This document shows, piece after piece, positions 27,970 to 36,606 of a stretch of 64,000 bases of DNA. The position numbers were made by a program, and so were the translations under genes. The DNA comes from Haloterrigena salifodinae (lineage in GTDB: Archaea > Halobacteriota > Halobacteria > Halobacteriales > Natrialbaceae), in contig NZ_RQWN01000001.1 in assembly GCF_003977755.1 (NCBI RefSeq), positions 884,995 to 948,994 on the forward strand, given 5' to 3'. Numbering within the stretch: the first letter of the stretch is position 1; each line of letters begins with the position of its first letter. The notes under the pieces are model-generated. The model was not told the origin of the DNA and made no database searches. It saw only the letters and a list, made by a program, of their open reading frames with translations.

Positions 27970-29199
27970 CTATGTGGTTCTACTCACGTCGCAAGGGAGC
28001 GACTCGAGACCGTAGAGGCCGTTCAACGGCTGGAGATCCGATAGATCCGCCTCCAGTCGTTCGAAGCGCTCGAGCAGTTGCCCCAGGGCGACGTCGGCTT
28101 CCATCCGCGCGAGGTGGGCGCCGAGACAGAAGTGAACCCCCGTCCCGAACGCCATGTGGCGGTTCGGATGCCGCTCGGGCCGAAACTCCTCGGGCGCGTC
28201 GAAGACGGCCGGATCGCGGTTCGCGGCGCCCAGCCAGAGTGTGACGACGTCGCCGGTTTCGATCCGTCGCCCGTTTAGCTCGACGTCCTCCACGGCGATC
28301 CGCTTCAGTGATTGGATCGGCGACCGGTATCGGAGCACCTCCTCGATGGCCCGTTGGCGGTCGACCGCTCCGGTTCGGATCGCGTCCGTCACCTCCGCCT
28401 CCTTGACGGACCAGATCGCGTTGGTGAGGAGGTTCGTCGTCGTGATGTTACCCGCGAGGAGCAACAGCATACAGAACCCGACCTGCTCGCCCCTGGTCAG
28501 CTTCTCCGCGTTCGCCGCGAGCGTGATCAGATCGTCCCCGCTGCCGCCGTCGCGCTCTTCAAGCAGCGTCGCGAAGTAGCCGCCCATCTCTCGCTGGGCC
28601 CGCTCCTGTTCCCGTTGCACCCGTTCCAGTTCCGCCTCGGTGTCATCTTCGGGTCGCGCGACAAGCGCGTCCGACCAGGCTTTGAACTCCTCGCGGCGTT
28701 CGGCGGGGATCCCCAGCAGTTCGGCGATCACGATGACGGGAAGCGGAGTCGCGAACTCGTCAACGAAGTCGAACTCGTCCTCGCCCTCGAGGTCGTCCAA
28801 CAACTCCTCCGTCACCGCCGCCACTCGCGGCTGATACTCCCGGATGGCTCCGGGCTGAAATCGTTCGTTGACGACCCCGCGGAGTCGAGTCTGTTCCGGC
28901 GGGTCGGTCGAGATCATCGTCTGCAGCATCGGGAGGTCCTCGTCACCGTCGCTGTCGCCGTCGTTCGAGGACTTCTCGGGATCGAACGCGCGGTTCGCCG
29001 TGAACGTATCGTGGTCTTTGAGCACGCGCTCGACGTCTTCGTACCGGAATACGTCCCACGTCTCTCGCTGCTCGTCGAAGTGGACCGGACGCTCCGCTCG
29101 CATCTCGGCGTACCACTCGAACGGCGAGAGTTGCCCCTCGCGGCTTCGGATCGCGTTCGGTGACCGGCCCACGCCGACGACTGAATCGGGGGACTGCAT
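27970..29199 (-). CDS. Cytochrome P450 (CypX/bacterial class)
   Basis: 409 residues. The heme loop FGTGVHFCLGAHLAR has axial Cys358. The I-helix LLLAGNITTTNLL has the AGxxTT oxygen-activation motif, and EVLRYRSP holds the ExxR pair. It is soluble, with no membrane anchor, so it should receive electrons from a ferredoxin or flavodoxin-like system. It hydroxylates an unknown substrate. ATG 29199 is 4 bases from the palindrome at 29203-29218. The TetR gene lies upstream on the same strand, 180 bp away. Confidence 0.94.
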   Translation of the reverse strand: MQSPDSVVGVGRSPNAIRSREGQLSPFEWYAEMRAERPVHFDEQRETWDVFRYEDVERVLKDHDTFTANRAFDPEKSSNDGDSDGDEDLPMLQTMISTDPPEQTRLRGVVNERFQPGAIREYQPRVAAVTEELLDDLEGEDEFDFVDEFATPLPVIVIAELLGIPAERREEFKAWSDALVARPEDDTEAELERVQREQERAQREMGGYFATLLEERDGGSGDDLITLAANAEKLTRGEQVGFCMLLLLAGNITTTNLLTNAIWSVKEAEVTDAIRTGAVDRQRAIEEVLRYRSPIQSLKRIAVEDVELNGRRIETGDVVTLWLGAANRDPAVFDAPEEFRPERHPNRHMAFGTGVHFCLGAHLARMEADVALGQLLERFERLEADLSDLQPLNGLYGLESLPCDVSRTT

Positions 29200-29202
29200 G
29201 AT

Positions 29203-29218
29203 TTAATTGACCAATTAA
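29203..29218 (-). promoter_or_regulatory. Palindromic operator at the P450 promoter
   Basis: TTAATTGACCAATTAA has perfect arms TTAATTG/CAATTAA around two bases, or TTAATT/AATTAA around four. It lies immediately before the P450 start, where transcription would begin or be initiated, so binding would repress. It matches the dehydrogenase operator in 14 of 16 positions. Confidence 0.6.
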
Positions 29219-29378
29219 TCAGTCATAGCTCTTTTGGTGTCGTACTCCGGCTGTGGAATTCGATCTGATACGCGGGAGAACCATCGCTTTCGCAGAGACG
29301 GATTCGGGACGAATCGAAGGGACTCGAGTCGACGTAGCGACCGAATGCGACCCAGACGCAATCGGAACTGGTCGCTCG

Positions 29379-29999
29379 CTAGCTCTCGCGAGAGATATCG
29401 GCGAGAATCTCGTCGACGATCGCCTGCACCTGATCGACGGCGTCAGAGCGATCCGTCGTCGTCTGCGTGTGGATCCCCTGTTTGAGGAGGAAGAGGAGGT
29501 GATCCGCGGTCTGTTCGGGATCGACCGGCCGGAACTGCTCGCGTTCGATACCGGCGCGGATGATCTGCACGACCGCGTCTCGGAGCCCGTCCTCCACTGC
29601 CGTCGTTTTACTACGGAAATCGTCGTCCCACGTCGCGTGCGCCCACAGTTCGACGAAAACCCGCGCGATCGCCGTCTCGATATCGGACGGCGGAGCGGAC
29701 ATCACCGCTTCGACCTGCGCCGGTTCCGGGTGCAGGATTTGGCCGACGAACCGTCGAAGTTCCGTCTCCGCGTCGGTGATCGGTTCCTCGGCCCGCTGGC
29801 CGAGGAATATCTCGACGAAGACGTCGAGCATCGACAGTAACAATTCATCTTTGCTATCGAAGTAGTGGTAGATCAGCGACGGGTTCTGGCCCAGTTCGTC
29901 GCCGATATCCTTGATTGAGAGGTCCGCGTACCCGTGTTTGACGAGCGCGCGAAACGCGGCCTCTCTGATTCGTTGTTCGGTTTCGGGCTGACCGCTCAT
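29379..29999 (-). CDS. TetR-family repressor
   Basis: 206 residues. The N-terminal tri-helical DNA-binding domain reads RIREAAFRALVKHGYADLS, then IKDIGDELGQNPSLIYHYF, which is a standard TetR helix-turn-helix ending in YHYF. The C-terminal ligand-binding domain is helical. It is a dimer that binds inverted repeats and releases them on ligand binding. Its position next to the P450, and the matching 16-bp palindromes at the P450 and SDR genes, make it their likely regulator. Its own promoter has no such palindrome. Confidence 0.92.
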   Translation of the reverse strand: MSGQPETEQRIREAAFRALVKHGYADLSIKDIGDELGQNPSLIYHYFDSKDELLLSMLDVFVEIFLGQRAEEPITDAETELRRFVGQILHPEPAQVEAVMSAPPSDIETAIARVFVELWAHATWDDDFRSKTTAVEDGLRDAVVQIIRAGIEREQFRPVDPEQTADHLLFLLKQGIHTQTTTDRSDAVDQVQAIVDEILADISRES

Positions 30000-30464
30000 A
30001 CTCGTACGTAGGGAATCCCCTCATAAGCCGATATCTAGTCGACCGTTGCGACGCACGCTTCCGAGCGGTACGATCTGGGTTGATGGACCGTCGAAGAGAG
30101 AGCTTCGGTCGTCTCGGTCGTCGAACGTCCGAAGGACCGACGGAGCGATCGACGCCAGCGATCGTGAAATACTAGGTTTCGTATATCTGTATGTGGTTTG
30201 TCGACCGCGAGAACGTCGTGTTTGACTCGCGTCGGTTGGTACTATCCGACGTCCAGAACCTGCTCGTAGGCTTCCGAGCTGTCCGGTACGCGACTTTTGG
30301 AAAACGAGAGACAACAGTGAGGCGAGAGGCGTGTATCTCGATCTCGGATGACACCGCGTCTCGAGGCCGCTCGAGACTGCTCGCTCTACGCGATCGAACG
30401 GGACTCGAGAACCAGAACGGAGGCGGAGTTCGCGCACGGACGCCGCGAGGAGTCGACCGGACCG
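30000..30464. other. Intergenic region without a recognised gene
   Basis: A plus-strand frame at 30191-30484 (97 codons) is basic and shows no family feature. TATA-like TTCGTATATC near 30178 might be a promoter, but no start product is identified. The TetR promoter must lie at its left end. Confidence 0.4.
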
Positions 30465-31376
30465 TCAGGCGACGAACTCGGTGATCGTCTCGAACGACTC
30501 GTCCTCGATTGAGTTGGCGAGGTCGTCGCTCTCGAGGTCGTCGGGGACGTGCTGGGGGTACTTCCGACGGAAGTAGCCCACGATGTTCGTCAGATCCCGC
30601 CGGAGGAACTCGCCGGCGTTCTCGTGGTCGGTCGGCACGGCCTGGGGCCAGTCGAAGATCTTCACGCCCTCCTCGTTGACGAAGACGTTGTACTCGCTCA
30701 TGTCCGCGTGGACATATCCGTTCGCGTGCGCGTTGGCGATCTCGGAGACGAGCAGATCGAGGACCCCCAGCACCTGATCGTCCTCGAGTCGCGTCCGGGA
30801 GAGTTCGACGCCGTCCATCTTCTCCATGACGATGGCGTGGCGGTTCTGGCCGATCGGCTGGGGGACCGAAACGTCCGGGTAGAGCTCTTCCAAGATCTCG
30901 TGTTCCCGCTCGGCGGCCTTCCGGGCGGTGTACATCCACGAGACGTGGTCGTTCTCCGAGGTGTAGTCGCGTTCCTTGTGGACCTCCCGGAAGTTCGTGT
31001 ACCCCTCGCGGTGGTACTTCAGGGCCAGGGGCTTGTACGAGCGCACTTCGTAGACGTCGCTCTCCTTGCCGACGCCGAGCGGCGAGCCGAACTCGCCGAT
31101 GGTATCGCGCTCGACGAGCGCGCGCAACGCGAGCGTATCGTACCCCTCGAATTGGAGGGTGTACCCCTCGTACTGAATCGTCTTCTTCTCGATCAACCCG
31201 CGTTTCAGACAGCGCTCGAGGCGGTAGTCGACCTCCTCTTCGGTCAGACTGGCGAACTTTGGGAGCTTCTCCCGCTGGACCCACTCCGAGAAGCGCATCC
31301 CCTGTTCGACCCCCGAGAGGAGATAGAAGTCTTCGTCCTCGAGCTCCGGGAGTTCCCCGGCGACGTTCCGCACCAT
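30465..31376 (-). CDS. rio2: RIO2-type serine/threonine protein kinase
   Basis: 303 residues. The N-terminal winged helix (FSEWVQREKLPKFASLTEEE) is joined to the RIO kinase fold: GVGKESDVYEVR as nucleotide loop, the Lys in LALKYH, the catalytic loop HADMSEYNVFV with its Asp, and the metal loop IFDWPQAVP. RIO2 acts in small-subunit ribosome maturation in archaea and eukaryotes. A GTTTTTACG box about 27 bp before the ATG implies a leaderless mRNA. It stands alone. Confidence 0.93.
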   Translation of the reverse strand: MVRNVAGELPELEDEDFYLLSGVEQGMRFSEWVQREKLPKFASLTEEEVDYRLERCLKRGLIEKKTIQYEGYTLQFEGYDTLALRALVERDTIGEFGSPLGVGKESDVYEVRSYKPLALKYHREGYTNFREVHKERDYTSENDHVSWMYTARKAAEREHEILEELYPDVSVPQPIGQNRHAIVMEKMDGVELSRTRLEDDQVLGVLDLLVSEIANAHANGYVHADMSEYNVFVNEEGVKIFDWPQAVPTDHENAGEFLRRDLTNIVGYFRRKYPQHVPDDLESDDLANSIEDESFETITEFVA

Positions 31377-31732
31377 AGCCCGGGATAGCCGGTGAGTACG
31401 TAAAAACGTCGTGACGTGGGGCGACTACAGGGCGGCAGGCGGCAGCCGAGGTATCTACGACGGAACGCGCGGCGGTGACGGCAGCGTACGTCCGCACATC
31501 GCACCCAATAAATCAGATATTGCGATATAGAATCCGATGTTCGGGCCTCGAGCGACTGCGGCGGCTCAGTCGAACCAGTCGATAGCTGGGCTAGCCGGGC
31601 CCACGTATCGATCGCCGTCCAACGATTTCGCCGCGAATCCGGAACCGGAGATCTCCATGAGACCGGCCGTGAGTGGAGAACTCAGACGTAAGAGGGCAGA
31701 GCCGAGTCCAACAATCGGATCAGATAGCGCGT
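31377..31732. other. Intergenic region: promoter of the kinase gene, otherwise no gene seen
   Basis: The left end contains the TATA box of the RIO2-type gene (near 31403). The rest has short frames that are basic or low complexity on both strands. A terminator for the transporter operon is expected near 31700, but no clear T-rich tract is seen. Confidence 0.4.
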
Positions 31733-32515
31733 TCAGCGCGCGATCCGATCGCGAATCCGAGCGACGGTTTCGACGAACGCGGTGCTCGCTCGATCTCGAG
31801 GCCGCTCCAGTCGGACGTCGACAACGTCGTCGACGCGGCCCGGCCGGTCGTCCATGACGACGACGCGGTCACCGAGTGCGATCGCCTCCTCGATGTCGTG
31901 GGTGACGAATAGCACGGTTTTGTCGGTCTCGCGCCAGATCTCGAGCAGTTCGCCGTGCAGTCGTTCGCGCGTGCCCGAATCGAGGCTCGCGAACGGTTCG
32001 TCCAGCAGTAACACCTCGGGATCGACGGCGAGGGCGCGAGCGATCCCAACCCGCTGTTTCATCCCGCCGGAGAGGTCGCGCGGATACGCGTCTCCGAACC
32101 CCGACAGTCCGACGAGTTCGAGCAGGTCGCGGACTCGCGCCTCGCAGTCCGGACAGTCGCAGGCGGGGCGATCGAGTCCGAACCGGACGTTTCCGCGGAC
32201 GGTTCGCCACGGGAAGAGGGCGTCCTCCTGGAAGACCATCCCGCGATCGACGCCGGGTTCCGTAACGGGATCGCCGTCGACGAGGACCCGGCCCGCCGTC
32301 GGCGACTCGAGGCCGGCGATGAGTCGGAGCAGCGTCGTCTTCCCGCAGCCCGACGGACCGACCACGCAGCAGAACTCGCCGTCGGCTACCTCGAGCGAGA
32401 CGTCGGCCAGCGCCTCGAGGCGAGCGCCGCGGGAGTCGTACCGCTTCGAGAGGCCGTCGACGACGATCTTCGCCGCGGCGGACTTCCGATTCGGATCGGT
32501 ATCGGAGTCGATCAC
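31733..32515 (-). CDS. ABC transporter ATPase (SsuB/TauB/NrtD type)
   Basis: 260 residues from a GTG at 32515 that overlaps the permease stop (GTGA). Walker A GPSGCGKT (53-60), Q-loop VFQEDALFPWR, signature LSGGMKQRVGIARAL, Walker B VLLLDEPFASLD and H-loop FVTHD are complete. It powers import of an oxyanion such as a sulfonate, nitrate or taurine-like compound. After the Q-loop there is an added cysteine cluster, ACDCPDC (C119, C121, C124), where other members usually have helical residues. This could bind metal or respond to redox state. Confidence 0.92.
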   Translation of the reverse strand: MIDSDTDPNRKSAAAKIVVDGLSKRYDSRGARLEALADVSLEVADGEFCCVVGPSGCGKTTLLRLIAGLESPTAGRVLVDGDPVTEPGVDRGMVFQEDALFPWRTVRGNVRFGLDRPACDCPDCEARVRDLLELVGLSGFGDAYPRDLSGGMKQRVGIARALAVDPEVLLLDEPFASLDSGTRERLHGELLEIWRETDKTVLFVTHDIEEAIALGDRVVVMDDRPGRVDDVVDVRLERPRDRASTAFVETVARIRDRIAR

Positions 32516-33351
32516 TGCCACGCGAGAACCCTCCGTTCGACCGCGCGAAACGCGACGTCCATGCCGACGTAAACGACGCTGATGAGGAACATGTACGCGA
32601 TACTGGTGTCCAGCGCGAGGTTGTTCGAGGCGTTGACAATTTCGTAGCCGACGCCGGGCGCACCGAACAGTTCCGCGCCGACGACGATCATCCAGCACCG
32701 ACCGATGCTCGTTCGAACGGCGGTGAGCACGCTCGGCGCGGCGGCCGGCAGGACGACGAGCCGGATCATCTGCCAGTCGGACTCGACGCCGAGCCCGGAA
32801 GCGACTTCGATGTACTCCCTCGAGACCCCCTCGACGCCGCTGTAGGCGCCATAAAGGGTGATCCAGAACGCCCCGACGAAGACGATAAACGCCGCACCGG
32901 TGTGGTGGATACCGAACCAGAGGACGGCGAAGACCACCCACGCCAGCGGCGGAATCGGGCGGAGGAGCCGGACGACCGGCCGGAGGTAGTCGTCGACGCG
33001 AGTCGACCAGCCCATCGCCACGCCGACTGCGATTCCGGCGACGTTCCCGACGACCAGACCGGGAACGTAGTGAAACAGACTCTGACTGAGTTTGTACAGT
33101 CCGATCGGGACCGCCGTGGTCCCCGCGACCGGAAGGTCGACGGAGGTCCGCCGGACGAAGAGGTCGACGAACGCGCTCGCCGACGCGACCGGTCCCGGCA
33201 GGAGATACGACGGCGTCGTCGCCCGCGCAGCGAGCCACCAGAGGGCGAGGAAGGCGGCGATTCCGATCGTCCCGCGGACGAGTCGGGTTGGATCGCCGCC
33301 GACGAGTCGCGCCGTCCGACCGTCCGCCTCGAGGTCGAGGTCGACGCTCAT
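32512..33351 (-). CDS. ABC transporter permease (SsuC/TauC/NrtB type)
   Basis: 279 residues, about six membrane helices in the BPD_transp_1 fold. The coupling (EAA) loop is YIEVASGLGVESDWQMIRLV, then LPAAAPSVLTAVR. It forms the membrane channel for the ATPase and the SBP. Its ATG overlaps the upstream SBP stop by four bases and its stop overlaps the ATPase start by four, so the three are translationally coupled in the order SBP-permease-ATPase. Confidence 0.93.
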   Translation of the reverse strand: MSVDLDLEADGRTARLVGGDPTRLVRGTIGIAAFLALWWLAARATTPSYLLPGPVASASAFVDLFVRRTSVDLPVAGTTAVPIGLYKLSQSLFHYVPGLVVGNVAGIAVGVAMGWSTRVDDYLRPVVRLLRPIPPLAWVVFAVLWFGIHHTGAAFIVFVGAFWITLYGAYSGVEGVSREYIEVASGLGVESDWQMIRLVVLPAAAPSVLTAVRTSIGRCWMIVVGAELFGAPGVGYEIVNASNNLALDTSIAYMFLISVVYVGMDVAFRAVERRVLAWQ

Positions 33352-34385
33352 TCGCTCACCGCGTCGTACGCGTCGAAGTGGAACAGGTCCTCATTCGAGA
33401 CCACCGCATCGGTGTTGCCGACGTCGGCGACGTACCGTGCGATCCGTTCGGTTGGATCGGCGATCCGATGCGGGTCCGAGTAGAAGTTCGCCGCCTTCGA
33501 CTCCATCGCCGCCGCGGCGCGTTCGTCACTCGTTCCGGAACCGATGACTGTACTCGCGTGTTCGGCGGCTGTCTCCGGGTTCTCGCGGATGAACTCGGTC
33601 GCCTCGAGGTGCGCCGAGACGAGTGCCCTCGCGAGGTCGGTCGCCTCGAGGACGCGCTCCTGAGCGAACATGACGGTGACGGGGTGGTCGGGGAAGACGT
33701 CGCCCGACCAGGCGAGCGACCGAAAACCGTCGTCCCCGTCGCCGATGGCGGTCGCGTACGGTTCCTGAATCATTGTCGCGTCGAGGTCGCCCGACGCCAT
33801 CGCCTGCGGGGTCCTCGCCGGCGGCACCGTCGGTTTCGAGACGACCGATTCCAGCTCGCCGAGGTCGAGGTCTCGCTCGATCCAGTAGCGCAACACCGCG
33901 TCTGGAACGCTGCCGTCGGGTGCCGCACCGATCCGCGGTTTTCGGCCCTCTCGAGACTCGAATCGCGAGAACGCGTCGCGACCGTGCTCGTCGTATAGGT
34001 CCGCAAACGTCGACGTACCCATCACGCGGAATCCCTCGCAGGAGTTCACGGTCAGAACGCCTGCCGGTTTCCCCCGGTCGACAAGCACCATCGCCGGCGT
34101 GACGCCGAAGAAAGCGACGTCGATCTCGTCGCCGGCGAAGGCTTTGACGACGTCCGGCCCCGACGCGAACCGTTCGGGCGTCACGTCCGCTGAGACGTCG
34201 TCGTAGAGCCCCTCCTCGGTCATCACGTAGTGGTGCATGTTCGGATAGATCGGCACGTACGCGACCGACAGCGTATCGAGGTCACCGCTCCCGGCGAGCG
34301 AATCGAGGCAACCGGCCGTCGAGAGGCCGAGCGATGCGACTGCCGTACCGCGCTTCAGGACGGTTCGACGGCGCTGATCCAGCAT
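33348..34385 (-). CDS. Lipoprotein substrate-binding protein, SsuA/TauA/NMT1 family
   Basis: 345 residues. A Tat-type leader (twin arginines at 5-7, RRRTVLKRG) leads to a lipobox STAGC with Cys26, so it is a Tat-exported lipoprotein anchored in the outer membrane leaflet of the cell membrane. The mature part is a two-lobe fold (VAYVPIYPNMHHY, DVAFFGVTPAMV, MIQEPYATAI) of the NMT1/SsuA class. TATA-like ATATATATTA about 30 bp before the ATG drives the operon. The ligand may be an alkanesulfonate, a taurine-like compound, nitrate or a thiamine precursor. Confidence 0.9.
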   Translation of the reverse strand: MLDQRRRTVLKRGTAVASLGLSTAGCLDSLAGSGDLDTLSVAYVPIYPNMHHYVMTEEGLYDDVSADVTPERFASGPDVVKAFAGDEIDVAFFGVTPAMVLVDRGKPAGVLTVNSCEGFRVMGTSTFADLYDEHGRDAFSRFESREGRKPRIGAAPDGSVPDAVLRYWIERDLDLGELESVVSKPTVPPARTPQAMASGDLDATMIQEPYATAIGDGDDGFRSLAWSGDVFPDHPVTVMFAQERVLEATDLARALVSAHLEATEFIRENPETAAEHASTVIGSGTSDERAAAAMESKAANFYSDPHRIADPTERIARYVADVGNTDAVVSNEDLFHFDAYDAVSE

Positions 34386-34562
34386 TGATAATAAAATTCT
34401 GTACGTAGATAATATATATTGCTAATCCACTCTAGTGAGTTGATACAGCTCTCGCTCTCTGGCTCACCGAAGACGCGATACAGTTCCAATACGGTGGACG
34501 GTCCCAGCGATCGACAGCGAAACGACGCAACCACTAACACGGTCGCCGGCGACCGGTGACGT

Positions 34563-35399
34563 ATGAACGACCTCGCCGATCGGGAGTGGCGGCTGATCCG
34601 GGACGAGCCCCGCGAGGGAGCCGTCCAGATGTCCCTCGAGGAGATCGCGGCGCAAACGGCTCTCGAGGACGACCTGCGGACGGTTCGAGTCTACTCGTGG
34701 GAGCCGAGCACGCTGTCGCTGGGGTACCGCCAGGACGCCGACACCGTCGACTGGGAGTACTGCGAGCGCGAGGGGATCGACGTCACCCGTCGCCAGACCG
34801 GCGGGGGCGGGATCTACCACGATCGGGACGCGGACATCTCCTACACGATCGTCGCGCCCGCCGACGAGGTGCCGGGGGATCTGATGGACTGTTATGAACT
34901 GTTCTGCGAGCCGATCCTCGAGGGGCTCCGGGAGATGGGCGTCGACGCCGACTTCGCCGCGACCGAGCAGGCGTCGATCTACCAGCCCTCCTGCTACCTG
35001 CGGGACATCAACCCGGCCCACGACGTGGTCGCACCCGCCGATGCGGGCGCGGAGGCGAAGAAGATCAGCGGCAACGCACAGTACCGCCAGCGCGACGTCG
35101 TCATCCAGCACGGGTCGATCAGCTACGACCTCGAGCCCGAGCGCCACGTCGGCGTCTTCGATACCGACCTCGAGCCGGAGACGTTCGCTGACCGCGTGAC
35201 GAGCGTCCGCGAGCAGGCGGGAATCGATCGCGAGGCGGCTGTCGAGACGCTGGCGATGGCGCTGGGGGAGTGGTGTGACGCCGATGAAGGGACGTGGCGC
35301 AACGGGGAACTCGAGGCGGCCCGCGACCTCGCCGATCGGAAGTTCGGCGCGGACGCGTGGATCCGGAATCGAGCGGTGCTGGAAGCGGACGGCGAGTGA
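34563..35399 (+). CDS. lplA: Lipoate-protein ligase A family protein
   Basis: 278 residues. The lipoate-binding RRQTGGGGIYHD (76-87) and the lysine in KISGNAQ (about 166) are the hallmark motifs of the LplA/LipB (BPL_LplA_LipB) fold. The N-terminal catalytic domain is complete; the C-terminal accessory domain is short, as in many archaeal ligases that may need a partner LplB. It attaches lipoate to E2 or glycine cleavage H proteins. The E1 gene lies 11 kb to the left. It is divergent from the ABC operon. Confidence 0.92.
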   Translation: MNDLADREWRLIRDEPREGAVQMSLEEIAAQTALEDDLRTVRVYSWEPSTLSLGYRQDADTVDWEYCEREGIDVTRRQTGGGGIYHDRDADISYTIVAPADEVPGDLMDCYELFCEPILEGLREMGVDADFAATEQASIYQPSCYLRDINPAHDVVAPADAGAEAKKISGNAQYRQRDVVIQHGSISYDLEPERHVGVFDTDLEPETFADRVTSVREQAGIDREAAVETLAMALGEWCDADEGTWRNGELEAARDLADRKFGADAWIRNRAVLEADGE

Positions 35400-35457
35400 C
35401 CACGAGAAACGGATCGGTTGCGAAGCGGCGCGGATCGGCCGCGAGGCGGCGAGGCCC

Positions 35458-35736
35458 TTAGCTGGCGATGGCCTTCCAACTCCAACCGGCGAGGATGATC
35501 AGGACGACTGCCATGGCGAAGAACACGCCCCACTGCGCGGCTCCGGAGTCGGCGATCGGGGCGAAGATATCGACCAGCCCGGTCGCCTGCATCGCACCGA
35601 GCACGAGTAGCCACAGACCCAGGATCGAGACGACCGCGATCCCGATCCAGTTGCGGGTCATCCACTTCGTCTCCGCCTCGGCCTCCTCCTTGGAGGTCGT
35701 CGGCTTCTCCGTCGGCTCTCGATCCGGTTCGGACAT
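35458..35736 (-). CDS. Small two-helix membrane protein
   Basis: 92 residues from ATG 35736. An acidic, disordered N-terminus (DREPTEKPTTSKEEAEAETK) precedes two membrane helices: NWIGIAVVSILGLWLLVLG and WGVFFAMAVVLIILAGWSW. No motif of known function. It is convergent with the lplA gene (58 bp) and likely independent. Similar short two-helix proteins are common in haloarchaea. Confidence 0.7.
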   Translation of the reverse strand: MSEPDREPTEKPTTSKEEAEAETKWMTRNWIGIAVVSILGLWLLVLGAMQATGLVDIFAPIADSGAAQWGVFFAMAVVLIILAGWSWKAIAS

Positions 35737-35860
35737 AGTGGTGCCTACCACGGACGCGCGGGAAACGGTTCCACCTGCAGGATCCGGGGTTCGATCGATT
35801 CCGCCGAAAGCGACCCCGGACCGTCTCGAGTGGCGAATCGATCGCTCTTCGAGGGGCGAG

Positions 35861-36541
35861 TCACTCGAGAACGCCGTCCTGCCGTCGTCGCAGCGTGCCC
35901 CGGACGATCGGCGTCGCCGGGAAGACGCCGTCGTCGAGGCGATCGATCTCCTCGACCGCCAGCGCCTCGTGGTCGACGAAGCGCGTGACCGTGTCTCGGG
36001 TGAGGTGACAGCCGCCCGCGACGCGCTTCCAGACGGGATCGAGCAGTCGCTGCCCGCTCCCGCGCCAGCCGTCGGCGCCGACGTGCTCGAGGAAGCGGAA
36101 CTCGCCGCCCGGTTTCAGCACCCGGACGACCTCCTCGAGCGCGGCGTCGGGATCCTGAACGGTACAGAAGACGACGCCGGCGAGGACGACGTCGAAGCTG
36201 TCGTCGGGATAGGGCAGCGACTCGGCGCGGGCGTCCCGGAGGTCGACCGCGAGGCCGGCCTCACGGGCGGCCTCGGCCGCCCGCTTGCGCATGTTCGGGT
36301 CCGGTTCGATCGCGTGGTACTCGAGATCCCCCGCGGTGCCGTCGACGACGAACGGGAACATGTCCCCGGTGCCACAGCCCAGTTCGAGCGCGCGACCCGA
36401 GAGGTCCCGGGCGAGGTAGCCGCGCTCGGCCTCGAGGGCCTCCGGTTCCGGGAGGAAGTCGTAGCAGGCGGCGAAGAGCGGGTGGTCGACCTCGTATTCG
36501 TCTGCCGATCGCGTCGCGGATTCGGGAGTCAAGTCGGACAT
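35861..36541 (-). CDS. SAM-dependent class I methyltransferase
   Basis: 226 residues from ATG 36541. The Rossmann core has ALELGCGTGDMF (motif I), IEPDPNMRKRA (acidic loop), DARAESLPYPDDSFDVVL (motif II/III) and LKPGGEFRFLEHVG. It resembles the UbiE/Methyltransf_11 group, which methylates small molecules, lipids or quinones. No quinone or sterol gene is adjacent to identify the acceptor. Residues upstream in frame are basic and excluded. Confidence 0.9.
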   Translation of the reverse strand: MSDLTPESATRSADEYEVDHPLFAACYDFLPEPEALEAERGYLARDLSGRALELGCGTGDMFPFVVDGTAGDLEYHAIEPDPNMRKRAAEAAREAGLAVDLRDARAESLPYPDDSFDVVLAGVVFCTVQDPDAALEEVVRVLKPGGEFRFLEHVGADGWRGSGQRLLDPVWKRVAGGCHLTRDTVTRFVDHEALAVEEIDRLDDGVFPATPIVRGTLRRRQDGVLE

Positions 36542-36606
36542 CTCACTCGAGGTGACGACGGACTGATGTGTAATGGTTTCCCGTGGCAGGAGTGTTCGAT
36601 CGCGTC

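Noticed and set aside
30191-30484. 97-codon plus-strand frame
   Set aside because: The translation is basic and rich in Arg, unlike haloarchaeal proteins, and ends inside the RIO2-type gene.
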